A DNA stretch of 32,747 nt from assembly GCA_045124055.1 (NCBI GenBank), contig JBGVKZ010000031.1, positions 1-32,747 of the forward strand, given 5' to 3'. A model generated the notes under the pieces. It made no database searches. It was given only the letters and a program-made list of their open reading frames with translations, and had not been told where the DNA came from. Position numbers and translations under genes: made by a program. Source of the DNA: CALZKI01 sp045124055 (GTDB lineage: Bacteria > Bacillota > Clostridia > Lachnospirales > Lachnospiraceae). Below are positions 1-8,252 of the stretch, one piece after another. How positions within the stretch are numbered: position 1 is the stretch's first letter; every line of letters begins with the position of its first letter.

Positions 1-60
1 ATTGACAAGAGTGCGTTTGAACTCCTCGTCATAGCGGGTTCCATGTTTGTTTGTGGACAT
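1..60 (-). CDS. IS3-family transposase OrfA, N-terminus only (runs off the window)
   Basis: Twenty codons are visible on the minus strand, starting at ATG (58-60) and running off the left edge. The start is supported by an AGGAGG on the minus strand nine bases upstream (within 70-80). The peptide contains RYDEEFKRTLVN, which resembles the first residues of IS3-family OrfA proteins, small helix-turn-helix proteins that form the DNA-binding part of the transposase. The family call rests on this short stretch and on the TG-starting IS end at about 114-140. The IS has inserted into, or become joined to, the toxin fragment that starts at 139. Confidence 0.6.
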   Translation of the reverse strand, partial: MSTNKHGTRYDEEFKRTLVN

Positions 61-113
61 GTTCAGATACCTCCTTTTTGGTGTCTAGTTTATTGTAATA
101 CGTAGTTACTTAT

Positions 114-140
114 TGTGTCCACTTTTTTAATATAGATCCA
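114..140. repeat. Probable terminal inverted repeat of the IS element
   Basis: Read on the minus strand, this end starts TGGATCTATATT and continues to AAGTGGACAC, with the TG start usual for IS3-family ends. Homology to the second toxin copy (from 2054) begins at exactly 139, so this is the junction between IS and host sequence. The other end of the IS lies outside the window, so the repeat cannot be confirmed here. Confidence 0.5.
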
Positions 141-478
141 AGAGTGTATAGGAGATGGAGTCAGTACATATGTAACTTCCTATGTGTCATCTACTTGTAA
201 CTTAAGTGATTTTGAATCCGTTTTAATAGGAACCACCACCAACCTTCTAATCGACCCGGGCTTAGATGCCATAGGAAGTCATAGTTTGGGTGGAGGAACG
301 CATTTTAGTCAGCTAAATCATTATAGCAACACGATACCGGATGTAACACCACATCTGAATGGGAATCAGTTGGATATGAATATGCATATTTTGAATGATG
401 TAGCAGATATGCCTCCAAACACGGTGATAGATGGAGTGGAGTTGCCGGAGCATTTTTATGGTGGTGTGGGTGGATTAG
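139..478 (+). repeat. Direct repeat copy 1: pre-toxin region
   Basis: This 340-bp stretch is closely similar to 2054-2399, with scattered substitutions and a 6-bp insertion in the other copy. Both copies stop matching at the same codon, immediately after the residues VGGL, where the two toxin domains diverge. Confidence 0.9.
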
Positions 479-837
479 TACCTGACTTCTATGTAAGACC
501 AAATGGTAAAGCATTACCTAGTCAATATAAAGACTGGATAGGCACAAATATGCAAAAAGAACTCTTAGAACAAGCTGAAAATCCTCAATTACAAAATGCA
601 ATAAAACAGTTATACAGAGAAAATTCATTTATAGGTGATGGTGGAACAGCGGATGTAATAAGATTTGAGCAACAGACAGGATTGATGTTAGGTAAAAATG
701 GCGGTTCTCATATTCAGAAGGGGATAGATATGGCAAAATACATCGAGAATAAAATTTTAACACAAGATTTAAGCCCTTCAGACAGAGCCTTGGCGACACA
801 ATTGTTAGAAGATTTATATAGTGCGTTAGGTAGGTGA
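139..837 (+). pseudogene. Polymorphic toxin, 5'-truncated: shared pre-toxin region plus C-terminal toxin domain
   Basis: An open frame runs from the IS junction at 139 (first codons QECIGDG) to TGA at 835-837, with a TAG just upstream at 133-135. The first GTG codon in frame is at 184. The segment 139-477 is a pre-toxin region that recurs at 2054-2398. After the residues GGVGGL the sequence switches to a unique C-terminal domain of 119 residues (from 478), starting VPDFYVRPNG and containing SFIGDGGTADVIRFE and HIQKG. This layout, a conserved body followed by a variable end and a small gene directly after it, is typical of contact-dependent or secreted polymorphic toxins. The catalytic type is not recognised. 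The N-terminal delivery part is missing, so this is a displaced cassette that is probably not secreted. Confidence 0.7.
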
Positions 838-843
838 TAATAG

Positions 844-1209
844 ATGAAATATGATGAATTATATAAAGTTTTTAAAGAAGAAATTCCAGAAGGATACTTT
901 TTTTGGGAAATAAAAGAAAAAGAAAATTTGATAGATGAAACTGATGGGATACACATAGTATTTAGTATGGTTATAGTTCCATATATTCTTCATATTGTCC
1001 AGAACAATCAAATGCTCGAAATAAATAAAGTATTTGCATTTTTGGAAAATATGGCAATATGCGAAGACGTAAAAGTCAAAGAAGTTTTAGATTTCACAGT
1101 ATTAGAGCAATTAGCAGATGAAGGACATAATATTCTTGGACAATGTAAGCGGTATATGGGGAAAAACACATTGAAACATTGTGAAGAAGTAGAAAAATAT
1201 TTTTTGTAA
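844..1209 (+). CDS. Probable immunity protein for the adjacent toxin domain
   Basis: This 121-residue acidic cytosolic protein has no signal peptide or membrane segment. ATG at 844 is preceded by AGGTGA (832-837), which overlaps the toxin stop codon, so the two are translationally linked. In polymorphic toxin loci the gene directly behind the toxin domain almost always encodes its antidote, and that position is the main evidence. The C-terminal part (KVKEVLDFTVLEQLADEG, then CKRYMG) recalls small immunity-type proteins of the DUF7674 kind, but this is memory-based and unverified. A real, intact gene is likely because the ribosome binding site is good and the frame is complete. Confidence 0.65.
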   Translation: MKYDELYKVFKEEIPEGYFFWEIKEKENLIDETDGIHIVFSMVIVPYILHIVQNNQMLEINKVFAFLENMAICEDVKVKEVLDFTVLEQLADEGHNILGQCKRYMGKNTLKHCEEVEKYFL

Positions 1210-1305
1210 TATTTTTCTTAACGAACCCAAACACCCATAGTACAATGGCACTCACCAGGGGTATAAGGGAAAATACCTTTTACAGTTAAATGAAAACACA
1301 CTATC

Positions 1306-1353
1306 AGCGGTATTCCAAGACTTTAAAGAGTTATGAAATACCGCTGTTTTTTT
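1306..1353 (+). terminator. Intrinsic terminator after the toxin-immunity pair
   Basis: A 9-bp stem, AGCGGTATT (1306-1314) with AATACCGCT (1337-1345), is followed by G and seven T residues. It closes the transcription unit about 100 bases after the immunity gene. Confidence 0.8.
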
Positions 1354-1819
1354 GTCTACTTTTATAAATTTGCTGACTGCATTAGCGGGGAAAAACAGTA
1401 TTGCATATTCATTCGAAAAACAACAACTATATCACCAGATTCTTGTACATAGATAACGTCTATCTATTGCATTTTGATATTTCTCTGCACATCCGATAAA
1501 TTAAGTTCTTCATATTCTTTGTTTAATTCCTTTTCCTGTATCGTGACTTTGAGATAATTGACCTCCTTTTTGGACAACACACGATATCAAAAAATTCAAA
1601 ATTAATCCATTCTCACAACCTAATGATAATCTATAACGAAAATAAAGTAGAATAGACAGCACAATGTCTGTGAAATAAAAAGTTATGCCATACCGCATTA
1701 TTTTTGCCCTACTTATTCTGGCGTTATCTTAAGAAATTGTGACTTTCATATTTCACAGGCAAAGCTAAAATACTTCATTATGGATAATTTCCTCGATTTC
1801 GGTCTTAAAATCGCACACA
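1354..1819. other. Gene-poor stretch between toxin cassettes, possible degenerate small gene on minus strand
   Basis: No convincing intact gene is seen. On the minus strand an AAGGAGG at 1561-1567 is followed by a plausible but startless reading frame (VNYLKVTIQEKELNKEY and so on). It is cut by TAG near 1448 and then stays open to about 1362. It looks like a decayed small gene. The rest is AT-rich sequence without recognisable signals. Confidence 0.35.
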
Positions 1820-2752
1820 ATGGCATCACATACTCTTACAGATGTCCGGGTATACAAGGATAAAATTGACAACTACAAATATACAAAATATACTCAAACT
1901 AATGGAGAACCCCAAAGCATGATAGATGCTTGGGACAATACCGTAAAAAGCTTTTTGGAAACAGGTGCTAAAGGGCGGTACTTTGGTTACTGCCGCCGTA
2001 TATATATGCTGGCAGGGGCAGGAAGTGTCAGTGGAATGGTAGTAGAGGGAGTACAAGAGTGTATAGGAGATGGGGTCAGTACATATGTAACTTCCTATGT
2101 GTCATCTACTTGTAACTTAAGTGATTTTGAATCCGTTTTGATAGGAACCACCACCAATCTTCTAATCGACCTGGGCTTAGATACCATAGGAAGTCATAGT
2201 TTGGGTGGAGGAACGCATTTTAGTCATCTAAATCATGATAGCAACACGATACCGGATGTAACACCACATTTGAATGGAAATCAGTTAGAGTTGGATGGCA
2301 ATATGCATATCTTGAATGATGTAGCAGATATGCCTCCAAACACGGTGATAGATGGAGTGGAGTTGCCGGGTGATTTTTATGGTGATGTGGGTGGCTTAGA
2401 ATCTAGAAGATTAAGTAATGTAGATGCAAGAAAATAGTATTTAGAGCAAGAAGTTAAAATTCCCGATTCGGTTGACGATAGTTTACCATTAGAACAACAG
2501 GTAAGACAAGTATTTGATTTGAGAAATCGGTATAGAACACAAGCCAGAGAATTGATGTCAGAACGTCAACTTGCAGAGGCTTTGTATGCCACTGACCCTA
2601 ATCTAACATGGGAACAAATAGTTCAAAAGCAAATTGACAAGGGATTGTTTGGAGATGACATTTACAAAGCAATAATAGAAAATTCACAGCGTTATAGAAC
2701 AAGTGTAAATCAATCGTATCAAATGCTATCAGATGAAATGATAAAGGCTTAG
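1820..2752 (+). pseudogene. Second polymorphic toxin cassette, interrupted by an in-frame TAG
   Basis: The frame runs from 1820 (the first ATG, no good ribosome binding site, probably not a true start) to TAG at 2435-2437, then continues in the same frame to TAG at 2750-2752. Residues from 2054 to 2398 repeat the pre-toxin region of the first cassette. After VGGL the protein switches to a different C-terminal domain of about 117 codons, beginning ESRRLSNVDARK, then the stop, then YLEQEVKIPDSVDD. The later part includes RNRYRTQARELMSERQLAE, LTWEQIVQ and KGLFGDDIYKAIIE. From memory, related domains read DARKWYLEQE, so a single TGG to TAG change would explain the stop. No immunity gene follows; the next feature is the L10 leader. 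Function is not assigned. It is likely inactive unless the stop is suppressed. Confidence 0.65.
2054..2399 (+). repeat. Direct repeat copy 2: pre-toxin region
   Basis: This copy matches 139-478 with scattered substitutions and 6 extra bases around 2288, within the stretch that reads NQLELDGNMH here and NQLDMNMH in copy 1. The sequence upstream of 2054 (1820-2053) has no counterpart in copy 1, because copy 1 is cut there by the IS. Confidence 0.9.
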
Positions 2753-2789
2753 TTAGTAGGCAATATTTGAAAATACTAAAACAAAACTC

Positions 2790-2818
2790 TTGACACCCTA
2801 CATTCTTCGTGCTATTCT
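2790..2818 (+). promoter_or_regulatory. Promoter of the rplJ-rplL operon
   Basis: TTGACA (2790-2795), a 17-base spacer and TATTCT (2813-2818) give a near-consensus sigma-A promoter. Transcription would start near 2825, at the head of the L10 leader. Confidence 0.85.
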
Positions 2819-2824
2819 ATCAAA

Positions 2825-2990
2825 GGTCGCAATCGACCAGCCGAAGACAGTAGGTGCCACGGATGCATAAGGAAGTATCGCAGATACAACCTGTAAGTGT
2901 CTATGGCGTAAGTGTATCGCCTACCGAGGAGACGAGTTTAAAACTATGATTTTGAATCTCCCTGTCTTTTGGCAGGGAGTTTTTTGGTAT
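2825..2990 (+). ncRNA. Ribosomal protein L10 leader (autoregulatory)
   Basis: The structured leader between the promoter and rplJ matches the L10 leader type: a branched helix region (roughly 2825-2945) that resembles the L10(L12)4 binding site on 23S rRNA, followed by an intrinsic terminator. The known model is that excess L10-L12 complex binds the leader and favours termination. The position, length and terminator all fit. The assignment was made by eye and not by a covariance search. Confidence 0.8.
2958..2985 (+). terminator. Regulatory terminator of the L10 leader
   Basis: The stem CTCCCTG (2958-2964) with CAGGGAG (2973-2979) is followed by six T residues. It lies inside the leader before rplJ, so it acts as an attenuator and not as an operon end. 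Confidence 0.85.
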
Positions 2991-3079
2991 AGAGAGACTA
3001 CAAAGTAGACTCTTGGAGGCTACGAAGCAGACTCCTGAACTCCTGTCGGCGTGAAATCTATAAGGAGGTAAAAAGAAAA

Positions 3080-3643
3080 ATGGCAAAAGTTGAATTAAAA
3101 CAGCCAGTTGTTGCTGAAATTTCAGAAAACATCAAAGGTGCACAGTCAGTTGTTCTTGTAGACTACCGTGGTTTAACAGTAGAACAGGATACAAGACTTC
3201 GTAAAGAGCTTCGTGAAGCTGGCGTTGTTTACAAAGTTTACAAAAACACAATGATGAACTTTGCATTCAAAGGAACAGAATTTGAAGCTTTGGCACCATA
3301 TCTTGAAGGACCAAGTGCAGTAGCTATCTCTACAACAGATGCAACAGCACCAGCAAGAATCATTTGCAAATTTGCAAAAGAAGCCAAAGCCCTTGAAGTT
3401 AAAGGTGGTGTTGTAGAAGGCGTTGCATATGATGCAAAAGGTATCAACGATATCGCTTCTATCCCATCAAGAGACGAATTACTTTCAAAATTATTGGGAA
3501 GTATCCAGTCTCCTATTACAAACTTCGCTCGTGTCATGAAACAGTTAGCAGAAAAAGGTGGAGCAGCAGCTTGCGATGCACCTGCAGCTGAAGAAGTGAA
3601 AGAAGAAGCAGCTAGTGAAGTAGAAGCACCAGCAGCAGAATAA
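3080..3643 (+). CDS. rplJ: 50S ribosomal protein L10
   Basis: This is the L10 protein, which forms the base of the ribosomal stalk, binds 23S rRNA through its N-terminal domain and carries L7/L12 dimers on its C-terminal helix. The 187 residues include the N-terminal motif VVLVDYRGLTVEQDTRLRKE and the conserved YKVYKNT stretch. It is somewhat longer than the usual 165-175 residues because of an alanine- and glutamate-rich tail. ATG at 3080 follows AAGGAGG (3062-3068). It is the first gene after the L10 leader and is 54 bases upstream of rplL. The rplK-rplA genes that often precede rplJ are not in this window; toxin debris occupies that side. Confidence 0.97.
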   Translation: MAKVELKQPVVAEISENIKGAQSVVLVDYRGLTVEQDTRLRKELREAGVVYKVYKNTMMNFAFKGTEFEALAPYLEGPSAVAISTTDATAPARIICKFAKEAKALEVKGGVVEGVAYDAKGINDIASIPSRDELLSKLLGSIQSPITNFARVMKQLAEKGGAAACDAPAAEEVKEEAASEVEAPAAE

Positions 3644-3697
3644 TGAAAACAAATTAACAAATTAACAAAGAATATTATTTAATGGAGGAAATTAATA

Positions 3698-4075
3698 ATG
3701 GCAAAATTATCTACAGCAGAAATTATTGATGCTATCAAAGAATTATCAGTATTAGAATTAAACGATTTAGTAAAAGCTTGTGAAGAAGAATTCGGCGTAT
3801 CTGCAGCAGCAGGCGTTGTAGTTGCAGCAGCAGGTGCTGGTGCAGCTGAAGCAGCTGAAGAAAAAGACTCATTCGATGTTGAATTAACAGAAGTTGGTGC
3901 TGAAAAAGTTAAAGTTATCAAAGTTGTTCGTGAAGTAACAGGACTTGGCTTAAAAGAAGCTAAAGACTTAGTTGATGGAGCTCCTAAGATGGTTAAAGAA
4001 GGTGCAACAAAAGACGAAGCTGAAGCAATCAAGAAGAGCTTAGAAGAAGTTGGAGCAAAAGTTACATTAAAATAA
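3698..4075 (+). CDS. rplL: 50S ribosomal protein L7/L12
   Basis: L7/L12 is the multi-copy stalk protein that recruits the translation GTPases, including EF-G and EF-Tu, which are encoded further along in this window. The 125-residue protein has the N-terminal dimerisation domain (to about residue 35), an alanine-rich hinge (AAAGVVVAAAGAGAAEA) and the C-terminal domain with VKVIKVVREVTGLGLKEAKDLVD. The start ATG at 3698 follows GGAGG. It is cotranscribed with rplJ under the L10 leader and ends before a strong terminator. Confidence 0.98.
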   Translation: MAKLSTAEIIDAIKELSVLELNDLVKACEEEFGVSAAAGVVVAAAGAGAAEAAEEKDSFDVELTEVGAEKVKVIKVVREVTGLGLKEAKDLVDGAPKMVKEGATKDEAEAIKKSLEEVGAKVTLK

Positions 4076-4107
4076 TCGCGATAGACGGATTAAAGAACTT
4101 AAAAAGT

Positions 4108-4145
4108 GCAGGTATGTGTTTACACATATACCTGCGTTTTTTTTT
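4108..4145 (+). terminator. Terminator of rplJ-rplL
   Basis: A long stem, GCAGGTATGTG (4108-4118) with the complementary arm ending CCTGC (4131-4135), is followed by nine or more T residues from 4137. It separates rplJL from rpoBC. Confidence 0.9.
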
Positions 4146-4251
4146 ATGTTCTTGAAAACGCAACGCGTGCGGACCAGCTGTGCTGGGACGCTATCCGTTA
4201 GGTACTCGTTGAAAACAATTGGAAAACTTTTCTATTTAATTCAAATTTTAG

Positions 4252-4280
4252 TTGACTTCAAAAAAAGTTTGTTGTATTAT
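4252..4280 (+). promoter_or_regulatory. Promoter of rpoB-rpoC
   Basis: TTGACT (4252-4257), a 17-base spacer and TATTAT (4275-4280). The expected start is near 4287, leaving about 85 bases of leader before rpoB. This and the preceding terminator make rpoBC a separate transcription unit. The stretch 4146-4251 holds no gene. Confidence 0.85.
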
Positions 4281-4372
4281 GTAATTTGCATTATTGTGGT
4301 GCGGTATGCATATTTATGCCCAAAATACCGATATAATAGGCCAAAAATCATAAAGAACGGGGTGAATTGTCA

Positions 4373-7300
4373 ATGGAAAAGAACAGAATACGTCCTATTG
4401 CTGCAGGCAAGAACATACGTATGAGTTATTCACGACAGAAAGAAGTTTTGGAGATGCCAAATCTGATTGAGGTCCAGAAGGATTCTTATCAGTGGTTTTT
4501 AAAAGAAGGTTTAAAGGAAGTCTTTGATGATATATCTCCTATCGAGGATTATGCAGGACAGCTTAGCTTAGAATTTGTTGATTTCTGCTTATGTGAAGAC
4601 GAAGTTAAATATTCTATTGAAAAATGTAAGGAAAGAGATGCAACATATGCAGCTCCATTAAAGGTTAGAGTTCGTTTAATCAACAAAGAAAAAGAAGAAA
4701 TTAGCGAACACGAAATTTTTATGGGTGACTTGCCTTTAATGACAGAAACAGGTACTTTCGTAATCAACGGTGCAGAACGTGTTATCGTTTCTCAGCTTGT
4801 ACGTTCACCGGGTATTTATTACGGAATTGCACACGATAAAGTAGGTGAAGCTTTGTATTCTGCTACTGTAATTCCTAACCGTGGTGCATGGTTGGAATAC
4901 GAGACAGATTCACAGGGCGTATTTTACGTGCGTGTAGATAGAAACAGAAAAGTTCCTATCACTGTTTTGATTAGAGCATTAGGTATCAGTACAAATGATG
5001 AAATTATTGAACTGTTTGGCGATGAACCAAAGCTTATGAACAGTTTTGCAAAAGACGTTTCTACCAACTATCAGGAAGGTCTTTTAGAGTTGTATAAAAA
5101 AATCCGTCCGGGTGAACCTTTAAGTGTAGAAAGTGCTGAAACTTTAATTACCCAAATGTTCTTTGACCCTAGAAGATATGATTTGGCGAAAGTCGGAAGA
5201 TATAAATTTAATAAAAAGTTAGCCCTCAAAAACCGTATCAGACATCACATTTTAGCAGAAGATGTTATCGATATGGAAGGCGAAAAAATTGCAGCTGCTG
5301 GTGAAAAAGTTACTGCGGAATTAGCAGATAAGATTCAGAATGCAGCAGTTCCATATGTATATATTCAGACAGAATCAAGAAATGTAAAAGTTCTTTCTAA
5401 TATGATGGTAGATTTGACGAATTTTGTAGATTGTAATCCAAAAGACTTTGGCATTACCGAATTAGTTTACTACCCAGTTCTTGCTCAGCTCTTAGAAGAA
5501 TTTGGCGATGATGCCGAAGCTTTAGGAGAAGCATTAAAGAAAAATGTATGCGAATTAGTACCAAAACATATTACTAAAGAAGATATTTTAGCTTCTATTA
5601 ACTACAATATGCACTTAGAATATGGTATTGGTAATGATGATGATATCGACCACTTAGGTAACAGACGTATTCGTGCCGTAGGTGAGTTGTTACAGAATCA
5701 GTATAGAATTGGTTTATCCAGACTTGAAAGAGTTGTTCGTGAAAGAATGACTACACACGATGCAGAAGAAGTGACACCACAGGTACTTATTAACATCAAA
5801 CCTGTTCAGGCTGCAGTAAAAGAATTCTTTGGTTCTTCTCAGTTGTCACAGTTTATGGACCAAAATAACCCTCTTGGTGAATTGACACATAAGAGACGTT
5901 TATCAGCTCTTGGTCCTGGTGGTCTTTCAAGAGATCGTGCCGGATTCGAGGTTCGAGACGTTCACTATTCTCACTACGGAAGAATGTGTCCTATCGAAAC
6001 ACCTGAAGGTCCAAACATCGGTTTGATTAACTCTTTGGCATCTTACGCAAGAATTAACGAATACGGTTTTGTGGAAGCACCTTACCGTAAAATTGATAAA
6101 ACTGACCCAGCGAACCCACGTGTTACAGAAGAAGTTGTTTATATGACAGCCGATGAAGAAGATAATTATCACGTAGCACAGGCTAACGAAGCCTTAGACG
6201 CAGAAGGTCATTTTGTAAAGAACAGTGTATCTGGTCGTTACAAAGAAGAAACACAGGAATATCCAAAGACTATGTTCGATTATATGGACGTGTCTCCTAA
6301 GATGGTATTCTCAGTAGCTACTGCTTTGATTCCATTCCTTGAAAATGACGATGCTAACCGTGCCCTGATGGGTTCTAACATGCAGCGTCAGGCAGTACCG
6401 TTACTTATTACGGAAGCACCAGCAGTTGGTACAGGTATGGAACCAAAGGCTGCAAAAGACTCAGGTGTTTGTGTAGTAGCGAAAAAACCAGGTACAGTAA
6501 CTTATGTTTCCTCTAACCTCATCAAAATCACTTGTGATGATGGTGAAAAGATGGAATACAAATTAACTAAATTTGCAAGAAGTAACCAGTCTAACTGCTA
6601 CAACCAGAAACCAATCGTGTTTAAGGGTAACCATGTAGAAGCAGGACAGGTAATCGCAGATGGTCCTTCTACATCAGGTGGCGAATTAGCTCTTGGTAAA
6701 AACCCATTAATCGGTTTTATGACTTGGGAAGGTTACAACTACGAAGATGCTGTTCTTCTTAGCGAAAGACTTGTACAGGAAGACGTTTATACATCTGTTC
6801 ATATTGAAGAATATGAAGCAGAAGCACGTGACACCAAATTAGGACCAGAAGAAATCACAAGAGATGTTCCTGGCGTTGGTGACGATGCACTTAAGGATTT
6901 GGATGATAGAGGTATTATCCGTATTGGTGCAGAAGTTCGTGCAGGTGATATTTTAGTTGGTAAAGTAACTCCAAAAGGAGAAACGGAATTAACTGCAGAA
7001 GAAAGATTATTACGTGCTATTTTCGGTGAAAAAGCAAGAGAAGTTCGTGATACTTCCCTGAAAGTTCCTCACGGCGAATATGGTATTGTTGTAGATGCAA
7101 AAGTATTTACAAGAGAAAATGGCGACGAATTATCTCCAGGTGTTAACCAGGCAGTTCGCATTTATATTGCTCAAAAGAGAAAAATCTCTGTTGGTGATAA
7201 AATGGCTGGTCGTCATGGTAACAAGGGTGTTGTTTCCCGCGTATTGCCGGTAGAGGATATGCCATACTTACCAAACGGACGTCCTTTGGATATTGTATTG

Positions 7301-8215
7301 AATCCACTTGGTGTACCTTCACGTATGAATATCGGACAGGTACTTGAAATCCATTTGTCTCTGGCAGCAAAAGCCCTTGGTTTCAATGTTGCAACACCAG
7401 TATTCGATGGTGCAAATGAAAACGACATTATGGATACATTGGATTTGGCGAATGATTATGTAAATCTTTCTTGGGAAGAATTTGAAGCAAAACATAAAGA
7501 AGAATTACTTCCTGAAGTTATGGAATATCTGTATGAAAACAGAGACCACAGAGAACTTTGGAAAGGTGTTCCAATTTCAAGAGATGGTAAAGTTAGACTT
7601 CGTGATGGTAGAACAGGTGAGTATTTTGATAGCCCTGTAACTATTGGTCATATGCACTACTTAAAACTTCATCATTTGGTTGATGATAAGATTCACGCTC
7701 GTTCAACTGGTCCTTACTCATTAGTAACTCAGCAGCCACTTGGCGGTAAAGCTCAGTTCGGTGGACAGCGTTTTGGTGAAATGGAAGTTTGGGCACTGGA
7801 AGCTTACGGTGCATCATACACATTACAGGAAATCTTAACAGTAAAATCCGATGATGTTGTGGGTCGTGTTAAGACTTACGAAGCAATTATTAAAGGTGAA
7901 AATATTCCTGAACCGGGTATTCCTGAATCCTTCAAGGTATTGTTAAAAGAATTACAATCCTTAGGATTAGATGTTCGTGTACTCCGCGAGGATAACACTG
8001 AAGTTGAAATTATGGAAACTATCGATTATGGCGATTCAGAATATCGTTACGAATTAGAAAATGACTCTAAGAACTATGGTTATGAAGAAAAATCATTTGG
8101 TGCTATGGGTTATCAGACACAGGAATTTGACGCAGAAAGCGGCGAAATCGTAGCCAGCGAAGAAGAATATAGTGATGATTATGACGATGGCGATTATGAC
8201 AATTTAGACGAATAA
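4373..8215 (+). CDS. rpoB: RNA polymerase subunit beta
   Basis: The beta subunit forms one half of the RNA polymerase active-site cleft. The protein is 1280 residues, of normal length for Firmicutes, with an acidic tail (EEEYSDDYDDGDYDNLDE). The rifampicin region is easily read: SQFMDQNNPLGELTHKRRLS followed by ALGPGGLSRDRAG. The positions most often changed in resistance (the D of FMDQ, the H of THKRR, the S of RLSA) are wild type. Other conserved motifs include RMCPIETPEGPNIGLI and the C-terminal KAQFGGQRFGEMEVWALE. I chose ATG at 4373, eight bases after GGGGTG (4359-4364), over an in-frame TTG at 4367. rpoC follows closely. Confidence 0.98.
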   Translation: MEKNRIRPIAAGKNIRMSYSRQKEVLEMPNLIEVQKDSYQWFLKEGLKEVFDDISPIEDYAGQLSLEFVDFCLCEDEVKYSIEKCKERDATYAAPLKVRVRLINKEKEEISEHEIFMGDLPLMTETGTFVINGAERVIVSQLVRSPGIYYGIAHDKVGEALYSATVIPNRGAWLEYETDSQGVFYVRVDRNRKVPITVLIRALGISTNDEIIELFGDEPKLMNSFAKDVSTNYQEGLLELYKKIRPGEPLSVESAETLITQMFFDPRRYDLAKVGRYKFNKKLALKNRIRHHILAEDVIDMEGEKIAAAGEKVTAELADKIQNAAVPYVYIQTESRNVKVLSNMMVDLTNFVDCNPKDFGITELVYYPVLAQLLEEFGDDAEALGEALKKNVCELVPKHITKEDILASINYNMHLEYGIGNDDDIDHLGNRRIRAVGELLQNQYRIGLSRLERVVRERMTTHDAEEVTPQVLINIKPVQAAVKEFFGSSQLSQFMDQNNPLGELTHKRRLSALGPGGLSRDRAGFEVRDVHYSHYGRMCPIETPEGPNIGLINSLASYARINEYGFVEAPYRKIDKTDPANPRVTEEVVYMTADEEDNYHVAQANEALDAEGHFVKNSVSGRYKEETQEYPKTMFDYMDVSPKMVFSVATALIPFLENDDANRALMGSNMQRQAVPLLITEAPAVGTGMEPKAAKDSGVCVVAKKPGTVTYVSSNLIKITCDDGEKMEYKLTKFARSNQSNCYNQKPIVFKGNHVEAGQVIADGPSTSGGELALGKNPLIGFMTWEGYNYEDAVLLSERLVQEDVYTSVHIEEYEAEARDTKLGPEEITRDVPGVGDDALKDLDDRGIIRIGAEVRAGDILVGKVTPKGETELTAEERLLRAIFGEKAREVRDTSLKVPHGEYGIVVDAKVFTRENGDELSPGVNQAVRIYIAQKRKISVGDKMAGRHGNKGVVSRVLPVEDMPYLPNGRPLDIVLNPLGVPSRMNIGQVLEIHLSLAAKALGFNVATPVFDGANENDIMDTLDLANDYVNLSWEEFEAKHKEELLPEVMEYLYENRDHRELWKGVPISRDGKVRLRDGRTGEYFDSPVTIGHMHYLKLHHLVDDKIHARSTGPYSLVTQQPLGGKAQFGGQRFGEMEVWALEAYGASYTLQEILTVKSDDVVGRVKTYEAIIKGENIPEPGIPESFKVLLKELQSLGLDVRVLREDNTEVEIMETIDYGDSEYRYELENDSKNYGYEEKSFGAMGYQTQEFDAESGEIVASEEEYSDDYDDGDYDNLDE

Positions 8216-8252
8216 TTGATAGAGTTTCATGAAACTGGAAGGAGAACGGACA

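Noticed and set aside
3238..3660. Long minus-strand open frame across rplJ (and a similar one across rplL, 3679-4032)
   Set aside because: They are mirrors of strongly coding ribosomal protein genes with biased codon use; no ribosome binding site and low-complexity composition.
4116..4424. 102-codon plus-strand frame between rplL and rpoB
   Set aside because: It spans the rplL terminator and the rpoB promoter and overlaps the rpoB start; no ribosome binding site.
5800..6000. Rifampicin resistance in rpoB
   Set aside because: The usual resistance positions in the FMDQ and THKRRLSALGPGG region are wild type.
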